Of a stretch of DNA of 64,000 nt, positions 1 to 9,160 are shown piece by piece. The notes under the pieces were generated by a model. It was given only the letters and a program-made list of their open reading frames with translations, ran no database searches and was not told the origin of the DNA. Both the position numbers and the translations under genes were made by a program. This DNA comes from Henricia sp. BOLD:AAB3569. Its lineage: Eukaryota > Echinodermata > Asteroidea > Spinulosida > Echinasteridae. How positions within the stretch are numbered: position 1 is the stretch's first letter; every line of letters begins with the position of its first letter. The stretch covers positions 1-64,000 of the forward strand of contig JBBELK010000824.1 of NCBI GenBank assembly GCA_037783545.1. The letters run 5' to 3'.

Positions 1-1066
1 GGCAATTTGGTCAAAGTGTGGTCCAAACGTCGGCAAATTTGGAGGTCGAAAAATGTTCCGACGAACTTCAAATTTTGCATGCCCTAAACTCTCTATATTG
101 CGCACTTGTCATAAAAAATTGACAGACTTTCGCCGGGAAATGGCAGAGAAATTTCAAAGTTTAGACAAAAACTGGGTTGAGGCTTCCTGACTGCTCTCGC
201 GCAAACCGTGGCTGTCTGTACACACCTCTTTGGGGTACTCCTGAGTTGTGCGCATGCTCAGTCATTCGGACTGTCGTTAACGCACCGCAGTTTGGCTCGG
301 CAATTTGGTCAAAGTGTGGTCCAAACGTCGGCAAATTTGGAGGTCGAAAAATGTTCCGACGAACTTCAAATGTTGCATGCCCTAAACTCTCTATATTGCG
401 CACTTGTCATAAAAAATTGACAGACTTTCGCCGGGAAATGGCAGAGAAATTTCAAAGTTTAGAAAAAACTGGGTTGAGGCTTGCTGACTGCTCTCGCGCA
501 AACCGTGGCTGTCTGTACACACCTCTTTGGGTTACTCCTGAGTTGTGCGCATGCTCAGTCATTCGGACTGTCGTTAACGCACCGCAGTTTGGCTCGGCAA
601 TTTGGTCAAAGTGTGGTCCAAACGTCGGCAAATTTGGAGGTCGAAAAATGTTCCGACGAACTTCAAATTTTGCATGCCCTAAACTCTCTATATTGCGCAC
701 TTGTCATAAAAAAATTGACAGACTTTCGCCGGGAAATGGCAGAGAAATTTCAAAGTTTAGAAAAAACTGGGTTGAGGCTTCCTGACTGCTCTCACGCAAA
801 CCGTGGCTGTCTGTACACACCTCTTTGGGGTACTCCTGGGTTGTGCGCATGCTCAGTCATTCGGACTGTCGTTAACGCACCGCAGTTTGGCTCGGCAATT
901 TGGTCAAAGTGTGGTCCAAACGTCGGCAAATTTGGAGGTCGAAAAATGTTCCGACGAACTTCAAATTTTGCATGCCCTAAACTCTCTATATTGCGCACTT
1001 GTCATAAAAAATTGACAGACTTTCGCCGGGAAATGGCAGAGAAATTTCAAAGTTTAGAAAAAACTG
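1..1066. repeat. Block duplicated at 16434-17499
   Basis: Offset 16433 bp. Shared rare markers include GACAAAAACTGGG, AAATGTTGCATG (about 370 and 16803), GGCTTGCTGAC (about 478 and 16911), GGGTTACTCC, an extra A before TTGACAG, and CCTGGGTTG. The match runs from the window start to about 1066, where GGGTTAAGG here contrasts with GGGTTGAGG in the other copy. The true left limit lies outside the window. Confidence 0.85.
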
Positions 1067-1813
1067 GGTTAAGGCTTCCTGACTGCTCTCGCGCAAACCG
1101 TGGCTGTCTGTACACACCTCTTTGGGGTACTCCTGAGTTGTGCGCATGCTCAGTCATTCGGACTGTCGTTAACGCACCGCAGTTTGGCTCGGCAATTTGG
1201 TCAAAGTGTGGTCCAAACGTCGGCAAATTTGGAGGTCGAAAAATGTTCCGACGAACTTCAAATTTTGCATGCCCTAAACTCTCTATATTGCGCACTTGTC
1301 ATAAAAATTGACAGACTTTCGCCGGGAAATGGCAGAGAAATTTCAAAGTTTAGAAAAAACTGGGTTGAGGCTTCCTGACTGCTCTCACGCAAACCGTGGC
1401 TGTCTGTACACACCTCTTTGGGGTACTCCTGAGTTGTGCGCATGCTCAGTCATTCGGACTGTCGTTAACGCACCGCAGTTTGGCTCGGCAATTTGGTCAA
1501 AGTGTGGTCCAAACGTCGGCAAATTTGGAGGTCGAAAAATGTTCGACGAACTTCAAATTTTGCATGCCCTAAACTCTCTATATTGCGCACTTGTCATAAA
1601 AAATTGACAGACTTTCGCCGGGAAATGGCAGAGAAATTTCAAAGTTTAGAAAAAACTGGGTTGAGGCTTCCTGACTGCTCTCGCGCAAACCGTGGCTGTC
1701 TGTACACACCTCTTTGGGGTACTCCTGAGTTGTGCGCATGCTCAGTCATTCGGACTGTCGTTAACGCACCGCAGTTTGGCTCGGCAATTTGGTCAAAGTG
1801 TGGTCCAAACGTC

Positions 1814-4800
1814 GGCAAATTTTGAGGTCGAAAAATGTTCCGACGAACTTCAAATTTTGCATGCCCTAAACTCTCTATATTGCGCACTTGTCATAAAAAA
1901 TTGACAGACTTTCGCCGGGAAATGGCAGAGAAATTTCAAAGTTTAGAAAAAACTGGTTAAGGCTTCCTGACTGCTCTCGCGCAAACCGTGGCTGTCTGTA
2001 CACACCTCTTTGGGGTACTCCTGAGTTGTGCGCATGCTCAGTCACTCGGACTGTCGTTAACGCACCGCAGTTTGGCTCGGCAATTTGGTCAAAGTGTGGT
2101 CCAAACGTCGGCAAATTTGGAGGTCGAAAATGTTCCGACGAACTTCAAATTTTGCATGCCCTAAACTCTCTATATTGCGCACTTGTCATAAAAAATTGAC
2201 AGACTTTCGCCGGGAAATGGCAGAGAAATTTCAAAGTTTAGAAAAACTGGGTTGAGGCTTCCTGACTGCTCTCACGCAAACCGTGGCTGTCTGTACACAC
2301 CTCTTTGGGGTACTCCCTGAGTTGTGCGCATGCTCAGTCATTCGGACTGTCGTTAACGCACCGCAGTTTGGCTCGGCAATTTGGTCAAAGTGTGGTCCAA
2401 ACGTCGGCAAATTTGGAGGTCGAAAAATGTTCCGACGAACTTCAAATTTTGCATGCCCTAAACTCTCTATATTGCGCACTTGTCATAAAAAATTGACAGA
2501 CTTTCGCCGGGAAATGCAGAGACATTTCAAAGTTTAGAAAAAACTGGGTTGAGGCTTCCTGACTGCTCTCACGCAAACCGTGGCTGTCTGTACACACCTC
2601 TTTGGGGTACTCCTGGGTTGTGCGCATGCTCAGTCATTCGGACTGTCGTTAACGCACCGCAGTTTGGCTCGGCAATTTGGTCAAAGTGTGGTCCAAACGT
2701 CGGCAAATTTGGAGGTCGAAAAATGTTCCGACGAACTTCAAATTTTGCATGCCCTAAACTCTCTATATTGCGCACTTGTCATAAAAAATTGACAGACTTT
2801 CGCCGGGAAATGGCAGAGAAATTTCAAAGTTTAGAAAAAAACTGGGTTAAGGCTTCCTGACTGCTCTCGCGCAAACCGTGGCTGTCTGTACACACCTCTT
2901 TGGGGTACCCTGAGTTGTGCGCATGCTCAGTCATTCGGACTGTCGTTAACGCACCGCAGTTTGGCTCGGCAATTTGGTCAAAGTGTGGTCCAAACGTCGG
3001 CAAATTTGGAGGTCGAAAAATGTTCCGACGAACTTCAAATTTTGCATGCCCTAAACTCTCTATATTGCGCACTTGTCATAAAAAATTGACAGACTTTCGC
3101 CGGGAAATGGCAGAGAAATTTCAAAGTTTAGAAAAAACTGGGTTGAGGCTTCCTGACTGCTCTCACGCAAACCGTGGCTGTCTGTACACACCTCTTTGGG
3201 GTACTCCTGAGTTGTGCGCATGCTCAGTCATTCGGACTGTCGTTAACGCACCGCAGTTTGGCTCGGCAATTTGGTCAAAGTGTGGTCCAAACGTCGGCAA
3301 ATTTGGAGGTCGAAAAATGTTCCGACGAACTTCAAATTTTGCATGCCCTAAACTCTCTATATTGCGCACTTGTCATATAAAAAATTGACAGACTTTCGCC
3401 TGGAAATGGCAGAGAAATTTCAAAGTTTAGAAAAAACTGGGTTGAGGCTTCCTGACTGCTCTCACGCAAACCTTGGCTGTCTGTACACACCTCTTTGGGG
3501 TACTCCTGAGTTGTGCGCATGCTCAGTCATTCGGACTGTCGTTAACGCACCGCAGTTTGGCTCGGCAATTTGGTCAAAGTGTGGTCCAAACGTCGGCAAA
3601 TTTGGAGGTCGAAAAATGTTCCGACGAACTTCAAATTTTGCTTGCCCTAAACTCTCTATATTGCGCACTTGTCATAAAAAATTGACAGACTTTCGCCGGG
3701 AAATGGCAGAGAAATTTCAAAGTTTAGAAAAAACTGGGTTGAGGCTTCCTGACTGCTCTCGCGCAAACCGTGGCTGTCTGTACACACCTCTTTGGGGTAC
3801 TCCTGAGTTGTGCGCATGCTCAGTCATTCGGACTGTCGTTGACGCACCGCAGTTTGGCTCGGCAATTTGGTCAAAGTGTGGTCCAAACGTCGGCAAATTT
3901 GGAGGTCGAAAAATGTTCCGACGAACTTCAAATTTTGCATGCCCTAAACTCTCTATATTGCGCACTTGTCATAAAAAATTGACAGACTTTCGCCGGGAAA
4001 TGGCAGAGAAATTTCAAAGTTTAGAAAAAAACTGGGTTGAGGCTTCCTGACTGCTCTCGCGCAAACCGTGGCTGTCTGTACACACCTCTTTGGGGTACTC
4101 CTGAGTTGTGCGCATGCTCAGTCATTCGGACTGTCGTTAACGCACCGCAGTTTGGCTCGGCAATTTGGTCAAAGTGTGGTCCAAACGTCGGCAAATTTTG
4201 AGGTCGAAAAATGTTCCGACGAACTTCAAATTTTGCATGCCCTAAACTCTCTATATTGCGCACTTGTCATAAAAAATTGACAGACTTTCGCCGGGAAATG
4301 GCAGAGAAATTTCAAAGTTTAGAAAAAACTGGGTTGAGGCTTCCTGACTGCTCTCACGCAAACCGTGGCTGTCTGTACACACCTCTTTGGGGTACTCCTG
4401 AGTTGTGCGCATGCTCAGTCATTCGGACTGTCGTTAACGCACCGCAGTTTGGCTCGGCAATTTGGTCAAAGTGTGGTCCAAACGTCGGCAAATTTGGAGG
4501 TCGAAAAATGTTCCGACGAACTTCAAATTTTGCATGCCCTAAACTCTCTATATTGCGCACTTGTCATAAAAAATTGACAGACTTTCGCCGGGAAATGGCA
4601 GAGACATTTCAAAGTTTAGAAAAAACTGGGTTGAGGCTTCCTGACTGCTCTCACGCAAACCGTGGCTGTCTGTACACACCTCTTTGGGGTACTCCTGGGT
4701 TGTGCGCATGCTCAGTCATTCGGACTGTCGTTAACGCACCGCAGTTTGGCTCGGCAATTTGGTCAAAGTGTGGTCCAAACGTCGGCAAATTTGGAGGTCG

Positions 4801-7721
4801 AAAAATGTTCCGACGAACTTCAAATTTTGCATGCCCTAAACTCTCTATATTGCGCACTTGTCATAAAAAATTGACAGACTTTCGCCGGGAAATGGCAGAG
4901 AAATTTCAAAGTTTAGAAAAAACTGGGTTAAGGCTTCCTGACTGCTCTCGCGCAAACCGTGGCTGTCTGTACACACCTCTTTGGGGTACTCCTGAGTTGT
5001 GCGCATGCTCAGTCATTCGGACTGTCGTTAACGCACCGCAGTTTGGCTCGGCAATTTGGTCAAAGTGTGGTCCAAACGTCGGCAAATTTGGAGGTCGAAA
5101 AATGTTCCGACGAACTTCAAATTTTGCATGCCCTAAACTCTCTATATTGCGCACTTGTCATAAAAAATTGACAGACTTTCGCCGGGAAATGGCAGAGAAA
5201 TTTCAAAGTTTAGAAAAAACTGGGTTGAGGCTTCCTGACTGCTCTCACGCAAACCGTGGCTGTCTGTACACACCTCTTTGGGGTACTCCTGAGTTGTGCG
5301 CATGCTCAGTCATTCGGACTGTCGTTAACGCACCGCAGTTTGGCTCGGCAATTTGGTCAAAGTGTGGTCCAAACGTCGGCAAATTTGGAGGTCGAAAAAT
5401 GTTCCGACGAACTTCAAATTTTGCATGCCCTAAACTCTCTATATTGCGCACTTGTCATATAAAAAATTGACAGACTTTCGCCTGGAAATGGCAGAGAAAT
5501 TTCAAAGTTTAGAAAAAACTGGGTTGAGGCTTCCTGACTGCTCTCACGCAAACCTTGGCTGTCTGTACACACCTCTTTGGGGTACTCCTGAGTTGTGCGC
5601 ATGCTCAGTCATTCGGACTGTCGTTAACGCACCGCAGTTTGGCTCGGCAATTTGGTCAAAGTGTGGTCCAAACGTCGGCAAATTTGGAGGTCGAAAAATG
5701 TTCCGACGAACTTCAAATTTTGCTTGCCCTAAACTCTCTATATTGCGCACTTGTCATAAAAAATTGACAGACTTTCGCCGGGAAATGGCAGAGAAATTTC
5801 AAAGTTTAGAAAAAACTGGGTTGAGGCTTCCTGACTGCTCTCGCGCAAACCGTGGCTGTCTGTACACACCTCTTTGGGGTACTCCTGAGTTGTGCGCATG
5901 CTCAGTCATTCGGACTGTCGTTGACGCACCGCAGTTTGGCTCGGCAATTTGGTCAAAGTGTGGTCCAAACGTCGGCAAATTTGGAGGTCGAAAAATGTTC
6001 CGACGAACTTCAAATTTTGCATGCCCTAAACTCTCTATATTGCGCACTTGTCATAAAAAATTGACAGACTTTCGCCGGGAAATGGCAGAGAAATTTCAAA
6101 GTTTAGAAAAAACTGGGTTGAGGCTTCCTGACTGCTCTCGCGCAAACCGTGGCTGTCTGTACACACCTCTTTGGGGTACTCCTGAGTTGTGCGCATGCTC
6201 AGTCATTCGGACTGTCGTTAACGCACCGCAGTTTGGCTCGGCAATTTGGTCAAAGTGTGGTCCAAACGTCGGCAAATTTTGAGGTCGAAAAATGTTCCGA
6301 CGAACTTCAAATTTTGCATGCCCTAAACTCTCTATATTGCGCACTTGTCATAAAAAATTGACAGACTTTCGCCGGGAAATGGCAGAGAAATTTCAAAGTT
6401 TAGAAAAAACTGGGTTAAGGCTTCCTGACTGCTCTCGCGCAAACCGTGGCTGTCTGTACACACCTCTTTGGGGTACTCCTGAGTTGTGCGCATGCTCAGT
6501 CACTCGGACTGTCGTTAACGCACCGCAGTTTGGCTCGGCAATTTGGTCAAAGTGTGGTCCAAACGTCGGCAAATTTGGAGGTCGAAAAATGTTCCGACGA
6601 ACTTCAAATTTTGCATGCCCTAAACTCTCTATATTGCGCACTTGTCATAAAAAATTGACAGACTTTCGCCGGGAAATGGCAGAGAAATTTCAAAGTTTAG
6701 AAAAAACTGGGTTGAGGCTTCCTGACTGCTCTCACGCAAACCGTGGCTGTCTGTACACACCTCTTTGGGGTACTCCTGAGTTGTGCGCATGCTCAGTCAT
6801 TCGGACTGTCGTTAACGCACCGCAGTTTGGCTCGGCAATTTGGTCAAAGTGTGGTCCAAACGTCGGCAAATTTGGAGGTCGAAAAATGTTCCGACGAACT
6901 TCAAATTTTGCATGCCCTAAACTCTCTATATTGCGCACTTGTCATAAAAAATTGACAGACTTTCGCCGGGAAATGGCAGAGACATTTCAAAGTTTAGAAA
7001 AAACTGGGTTGAGGCTTCCTGACTGCTCTCACGCAAACCGTGGCTGTCTGTACACACCTCTTTGGGGTACTCCTGAGTTGTGCGCATGCTCAGTCATTCG
7101 GACTGTCGTTAACGCACCGCAGTTTGGCTCGGCAATTTGGTCAAAGTGTGGTCCAAACGTCGGCAAATTTGGAGGTCGAAAAATGTTCCGACGAACTTCA
7201 AATTTTGCATGCCCTAAACTCTCTATATTGCGCACTTGTCATAACAAATTGACAGACTTTCGCCGGGAAATGGCAGAGAAATTTCAAAGTTTAGAAAAAA
7301 CTGGGTTGAGGCTTCCTGACTGCTCTCACGCAAACCGTGGCTGTCTGTACACACCTCTTTGGGGTACTCCTGAGTTGTGCGCATGCTCAGTCATTCGGAC
7401 TGTCGTTAACGCACCGCAGTTTGGCTCGGCAATTTGGTCAAAGTGTGGTCCAAACGTCGGCAAATTTGGAGGTCGAAAAATGTTCCGACGAACTTCAAAT
7501 TTTGCATGCCCTAAACTCTCTATATTGCGCACTTGTCATAAAAAATTGACAGACTTTCGCCGGGAAATGGCAGAGAAATTTCAAAGTTTAGAAAAAACTG
7601 GGTTGAGGCTTCCTGACTGCTCTCGCGCAAACCGTGGCTGTCTGTACACACCTCTTTGGGGTACTCTTGAGTTGTGCGCATGCTCAGTCATTCGGACTGT
7701 CGTCAACGCACCGCAGTTTGG
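1814..7721. repeat. Higher-order repeat, 8-mer then 7-mer register
   Basis: Variant monomers recur in order: GCAAATTTTGAGG (1814, 4191, 6272), CACTCGG (2042 and 6502 only), GAGACATTTC followed by CCTGGGTT (2611, 4693), TCATATAAAA (about 3374, 5456), CGCCTGGAAA with AACCTTGG, then GCTTGCC, then GTTGACG. The first marker recurs at 2377 bp (8 monomers) and 2081 bp (7 monomers). The second copy lacks exactly the monomer carrying CACTCGG. The third copy is cut off by the island after about five monomers, and its GAGACATTTC monomer (about 6981) is followed by the ordinary CCTGAGTT. Confidence 0.88.
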
Positions 7722-7942
7722 GGCGGTCGGGTTGGCGTACGGGTTCTTTCCTCGCTGGCCTGTGATGACCGCTTTCCAAAGGACTACCCTTGCACATAGG
7801 TAGTTTGGAGGAGTTTTTCGCGGAATCCCGTGATGTCCTGGAACGTTGCTCAATGATGGAGTGACCAGTACGTACGTCACGGGGAACGCCGATGCAATTT
7901 TGGAGCACGATTGGATCCGAGTCTGCGGTCTTGATTCTTCCA

Positions 7943-8066
7943 GACCTGGACTGGTGACGATTGTGGTTTTATGAGGATGTACCTGTGGTGCTTCTCGAAG
8001 GATATGACCTGATACTCGGACACGATCGACCAAGATTGGTGATGATTGTGATGGAGAATACTCGCC
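7943..8066. repeat. Degenerate upstream relatives of the 47-bp unit
   Basis: GACCTGGACTGG at 7943-7954, followed by TGACGATTGTGG and ATGAGGA, resembles the regular unit's GACCTGGACTGG, CAACGACAACG and ATGAGGA. A second decayed relative starts GGATATGACCTG at 8000-8011. Degeneracy outside and regularity inside is what unequal exchange within a minisatellite would produce. The match is partial, so homology is an inference. Confidence 0.55.
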
Positions 8067-8324
8067 GGATAATGACCTGGATTGGCAACGACAACGAATG
8101 AGGAAATTTGGTGGATAAATGACCTGGACTGGCAACGACAACGAATGAGGAAATTTGGTGGATAAATGACCTGGACTGGCAACGACAACGAATGAGGAAA
8201 TTTGGCAATAACGGCGAACAATTGGTGGATAAATGACCTGGACTGGCAACGACTACGAATGAGGAAATTTGGCAATAACGGCGAACGCTTAGTGGATAAA
8301 TGACCTGGACTGGCAACGACAACG
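8067..8324. repeat. Minisatellite with 47-bp and 67-bp unit forms
   Basis: Five consecutive units begin with GGATAAATGACCTGG or, in the first, GGATAATGACCTGG. They are 8067-8112 (46 bp), 8113-8159 (47 bp), 8160-8226 (67 bp), 8227-8293 (67 bp) and a partial unit 8294-8324. All share the core ACTGGCAACGAC followed by AACGAATGAGGAAATTTGG; the first unit has ATTGG for ACTGG. The two long units carry an extra 20 bp beginning CAATAACGGCGAAC. The copies are nearly identical: unit 4 has one private change (GACTACG for GACAACG, near 8253). This indicates recent expansion or exchange. Confidence 0.93.
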
Positions 8325-8370
8325 GCTGAAGCACTGGTTCTATCGGTAACAACGTTGGACTGGTTAGCGT

Positions 8371-8392
8371 GTTTTATTCGGACGAATAAAAC
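8371..8392. other. Perfect palindrome at the right end of the island
   Basis: GTTTTATTCG (8371-8380) and CGAATAAAAC (8383-8392) are exact reverse complements separated by GA. This gives a 10-bp perfect stem with a 2-nt centre, 12 bp before satellite sequence resumes. The stem is AT-rich apart from the terminal CG. It could be a transposon terminus, a cruciform-prone fragile site, a terminator-like hairpin or chance. No matching copy is present at the island's left end, which argues against a simple terminal inverted repeat. Confidence 0.9.
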
Positions 8393-8404
8393 ATTTTAGA
8401 AAAA
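8385..8404 (+). promoter_or_regulatory. AATAAA motif followed by a short A tract
   Basis: AATAAA at 8385-8390 lies inside the right arm of the palindrome, 9 bases before an A5 run (8400-8404) that abuts the satellite. This is the order expected at the 3' end of a retroposed, polyadenylated transcript on the plus strand. The A run is very short, and TTTAGAAAAA (8395-8404) is also present in every satellite monomer, so it may be satellite-derived. Functional use as a poly(A) signal is unproven. Confidence 0.3.
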
Positions 8405-9160
8405 GGCAATTTGGTCAAAGTGTGGTCCAAACGTCGGCAAATTTGGAGGTCGAAAAATGTTCCGACCAAAAATTCAAATTTTGCATGCCCTAAACTCTCT
8501 ATATTGCGCACTTGTCATAAAAAATTGACAGACTTTCGCCGGGAAATGGCAGAGAAATTTCAAAGTTTAGAAAAAACTGGGTTGAGGCTTCCTGACTGCT
8601 CTCACGCAAACCGTGGCTGTCTGTACACACCTCTTTGGGGTACTCCTGAGTTGTGCGCATGCTCAGTCATTCGGACTGTCGTTAACGCACCGCAGTTTGG
8701 CTCGGCAATTTGGTCAAAGTGTGGTCCAAACGTCGGCAAATTTGGAGGTCGAAAAATGTTCCGACGAACTTCAAATTTTGCATGCCCTAAACTCTCTATA
8801 TTGCGCACTTGTCATAAAAAATTGACAGACTTTCGCCTGGAAATGGCAGAGAAATTTCAAAGTTTAGAAAAAACTGGGTTGAGGCTTCCTGACTGCTCTC
8901 ACGCAAACCTTGGCTGTCTGTACACACCTCTTTGGGGTACTCCTGAGTTGTGCGCATGCTCAGTCATTCGGACTGTCGTTAACGCACCGCAGTTTGGCTC
9001 GGCAATTTGGTCAAAGTGTGGTCCAAACGTCGGCAAATTTGGAGGTCGAAAAATGTTCCGACGAACTTCAAATTTTGCTTGCCCTAAACTCTCTATATTG
9101 CGCACTTGTCATAAAAAATTGACAGACTTTCGCCGGGAAATGGCAGAGAAATTTCAAAGT

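Larger units (their letters stand above)
1..7721. repeat. 297-bp satellite array, left arm (26 monomers)
   Basis: Twenty-six head-to-tail copies of a 297-bp unit, phased here from GGCAATTTGG (starts at 1, 299, 596, 894, 1191 and so on). Spacing is 297 bp, or 298 where an A run gains a base. All copies have the same orientation. Monomers fall into two main classes by one base before the AAACCGTGG motif: CTCGCGC or CTCACGC. Other recurrent variants mark higher-order copies: GTTGACG for GTTAACG, GCTTGCC for GCATGCC, CCTGGGTT for CCTGAGTT, and AAATTTTGAGG for AAATTTGGAGG. The last monomer has private changes (ACTCTTGAG near 7664, GTCAACG near 7703) and stops at CAGTTTGG just before the island. 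No gene is visible. Satellite identity is certain; the family is not one I recognise. Confidence 0.97.
7722..8404. other. Non-satellite island interrupting the array (about 683 bp)
   Basis: Satellite sequence stops after CAGTTTGG (7714-7721) and resumes at GGCAATTTGG (8405). A normal monomer has only CTC between those two motifs, so 683 bp stand in place of 3 bp and the satellite phase is almost unbroken. The left edge is uncertain by about 5 bp, because the next bases GGCGG partly match CTCGG. The first 220 bp are unique, with a small imperfect hairpin around GTACGTAC (7868-7875). From about 7943 degenerate then regular copies of a GACCTGGACTGG-containing unit follow. The last 34 bp hold a palindrome, AATAAA and an A tract. 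I see no target-site duplication, no terminal inverted repeats and no recognisable transposase or reverse-transcriptase motif. A reading frame open on the reverse strand across 7581-8249 is low-complexity translation of the minisatellite plus satellite, with no family resemblance. It could be a degenerate non-autonomous element, a filler insertion at a repair junction, or a piece of another repeat family. Confidence 0.9.

Noticed and set aside
208..420. A 70-residue secreted peptide repeated once per monomer (AVCTHLFGVLLSCAHA looks like a signal peptide)
   Set aside because: It starts at GTG, not ATG, lies wholly within the satellite in another frame, and occurs in almost every unit. Hydrophobic look-alikes are expected by chance in one of six frames.
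1021..1036. CENP-B box in TTTCGCCGGGAAA
   Set aside because: The mammalian CENP-B box needs TTCG, four bases, A, two bases, CGGG. Here CGGG follows TTCG after a single base, so the spacing is wrong on both strands.
7581..8249. A reverse-strand gene across the island (222 codons)
   Set aside because: Its ends lie in satellite sequence, and about half is translation of the 47/67-bp minisatellite. No conserved domain, start context or composition supports coding.
7722..8404. Classical DNA transposon or LTR element
   Set aside because: No terminal inverted repeats at the two ends, no long terminal repeats, no TG...CA ends and no target-site duplication were seen. The palindrome is present at the right end only.
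7701..8420. Helitron insertion
   Set aside because: A hairpin near the right end is suggestive, but there is no TC start, no CTRR end after the hairpin, and insertion between A and T is not shown.
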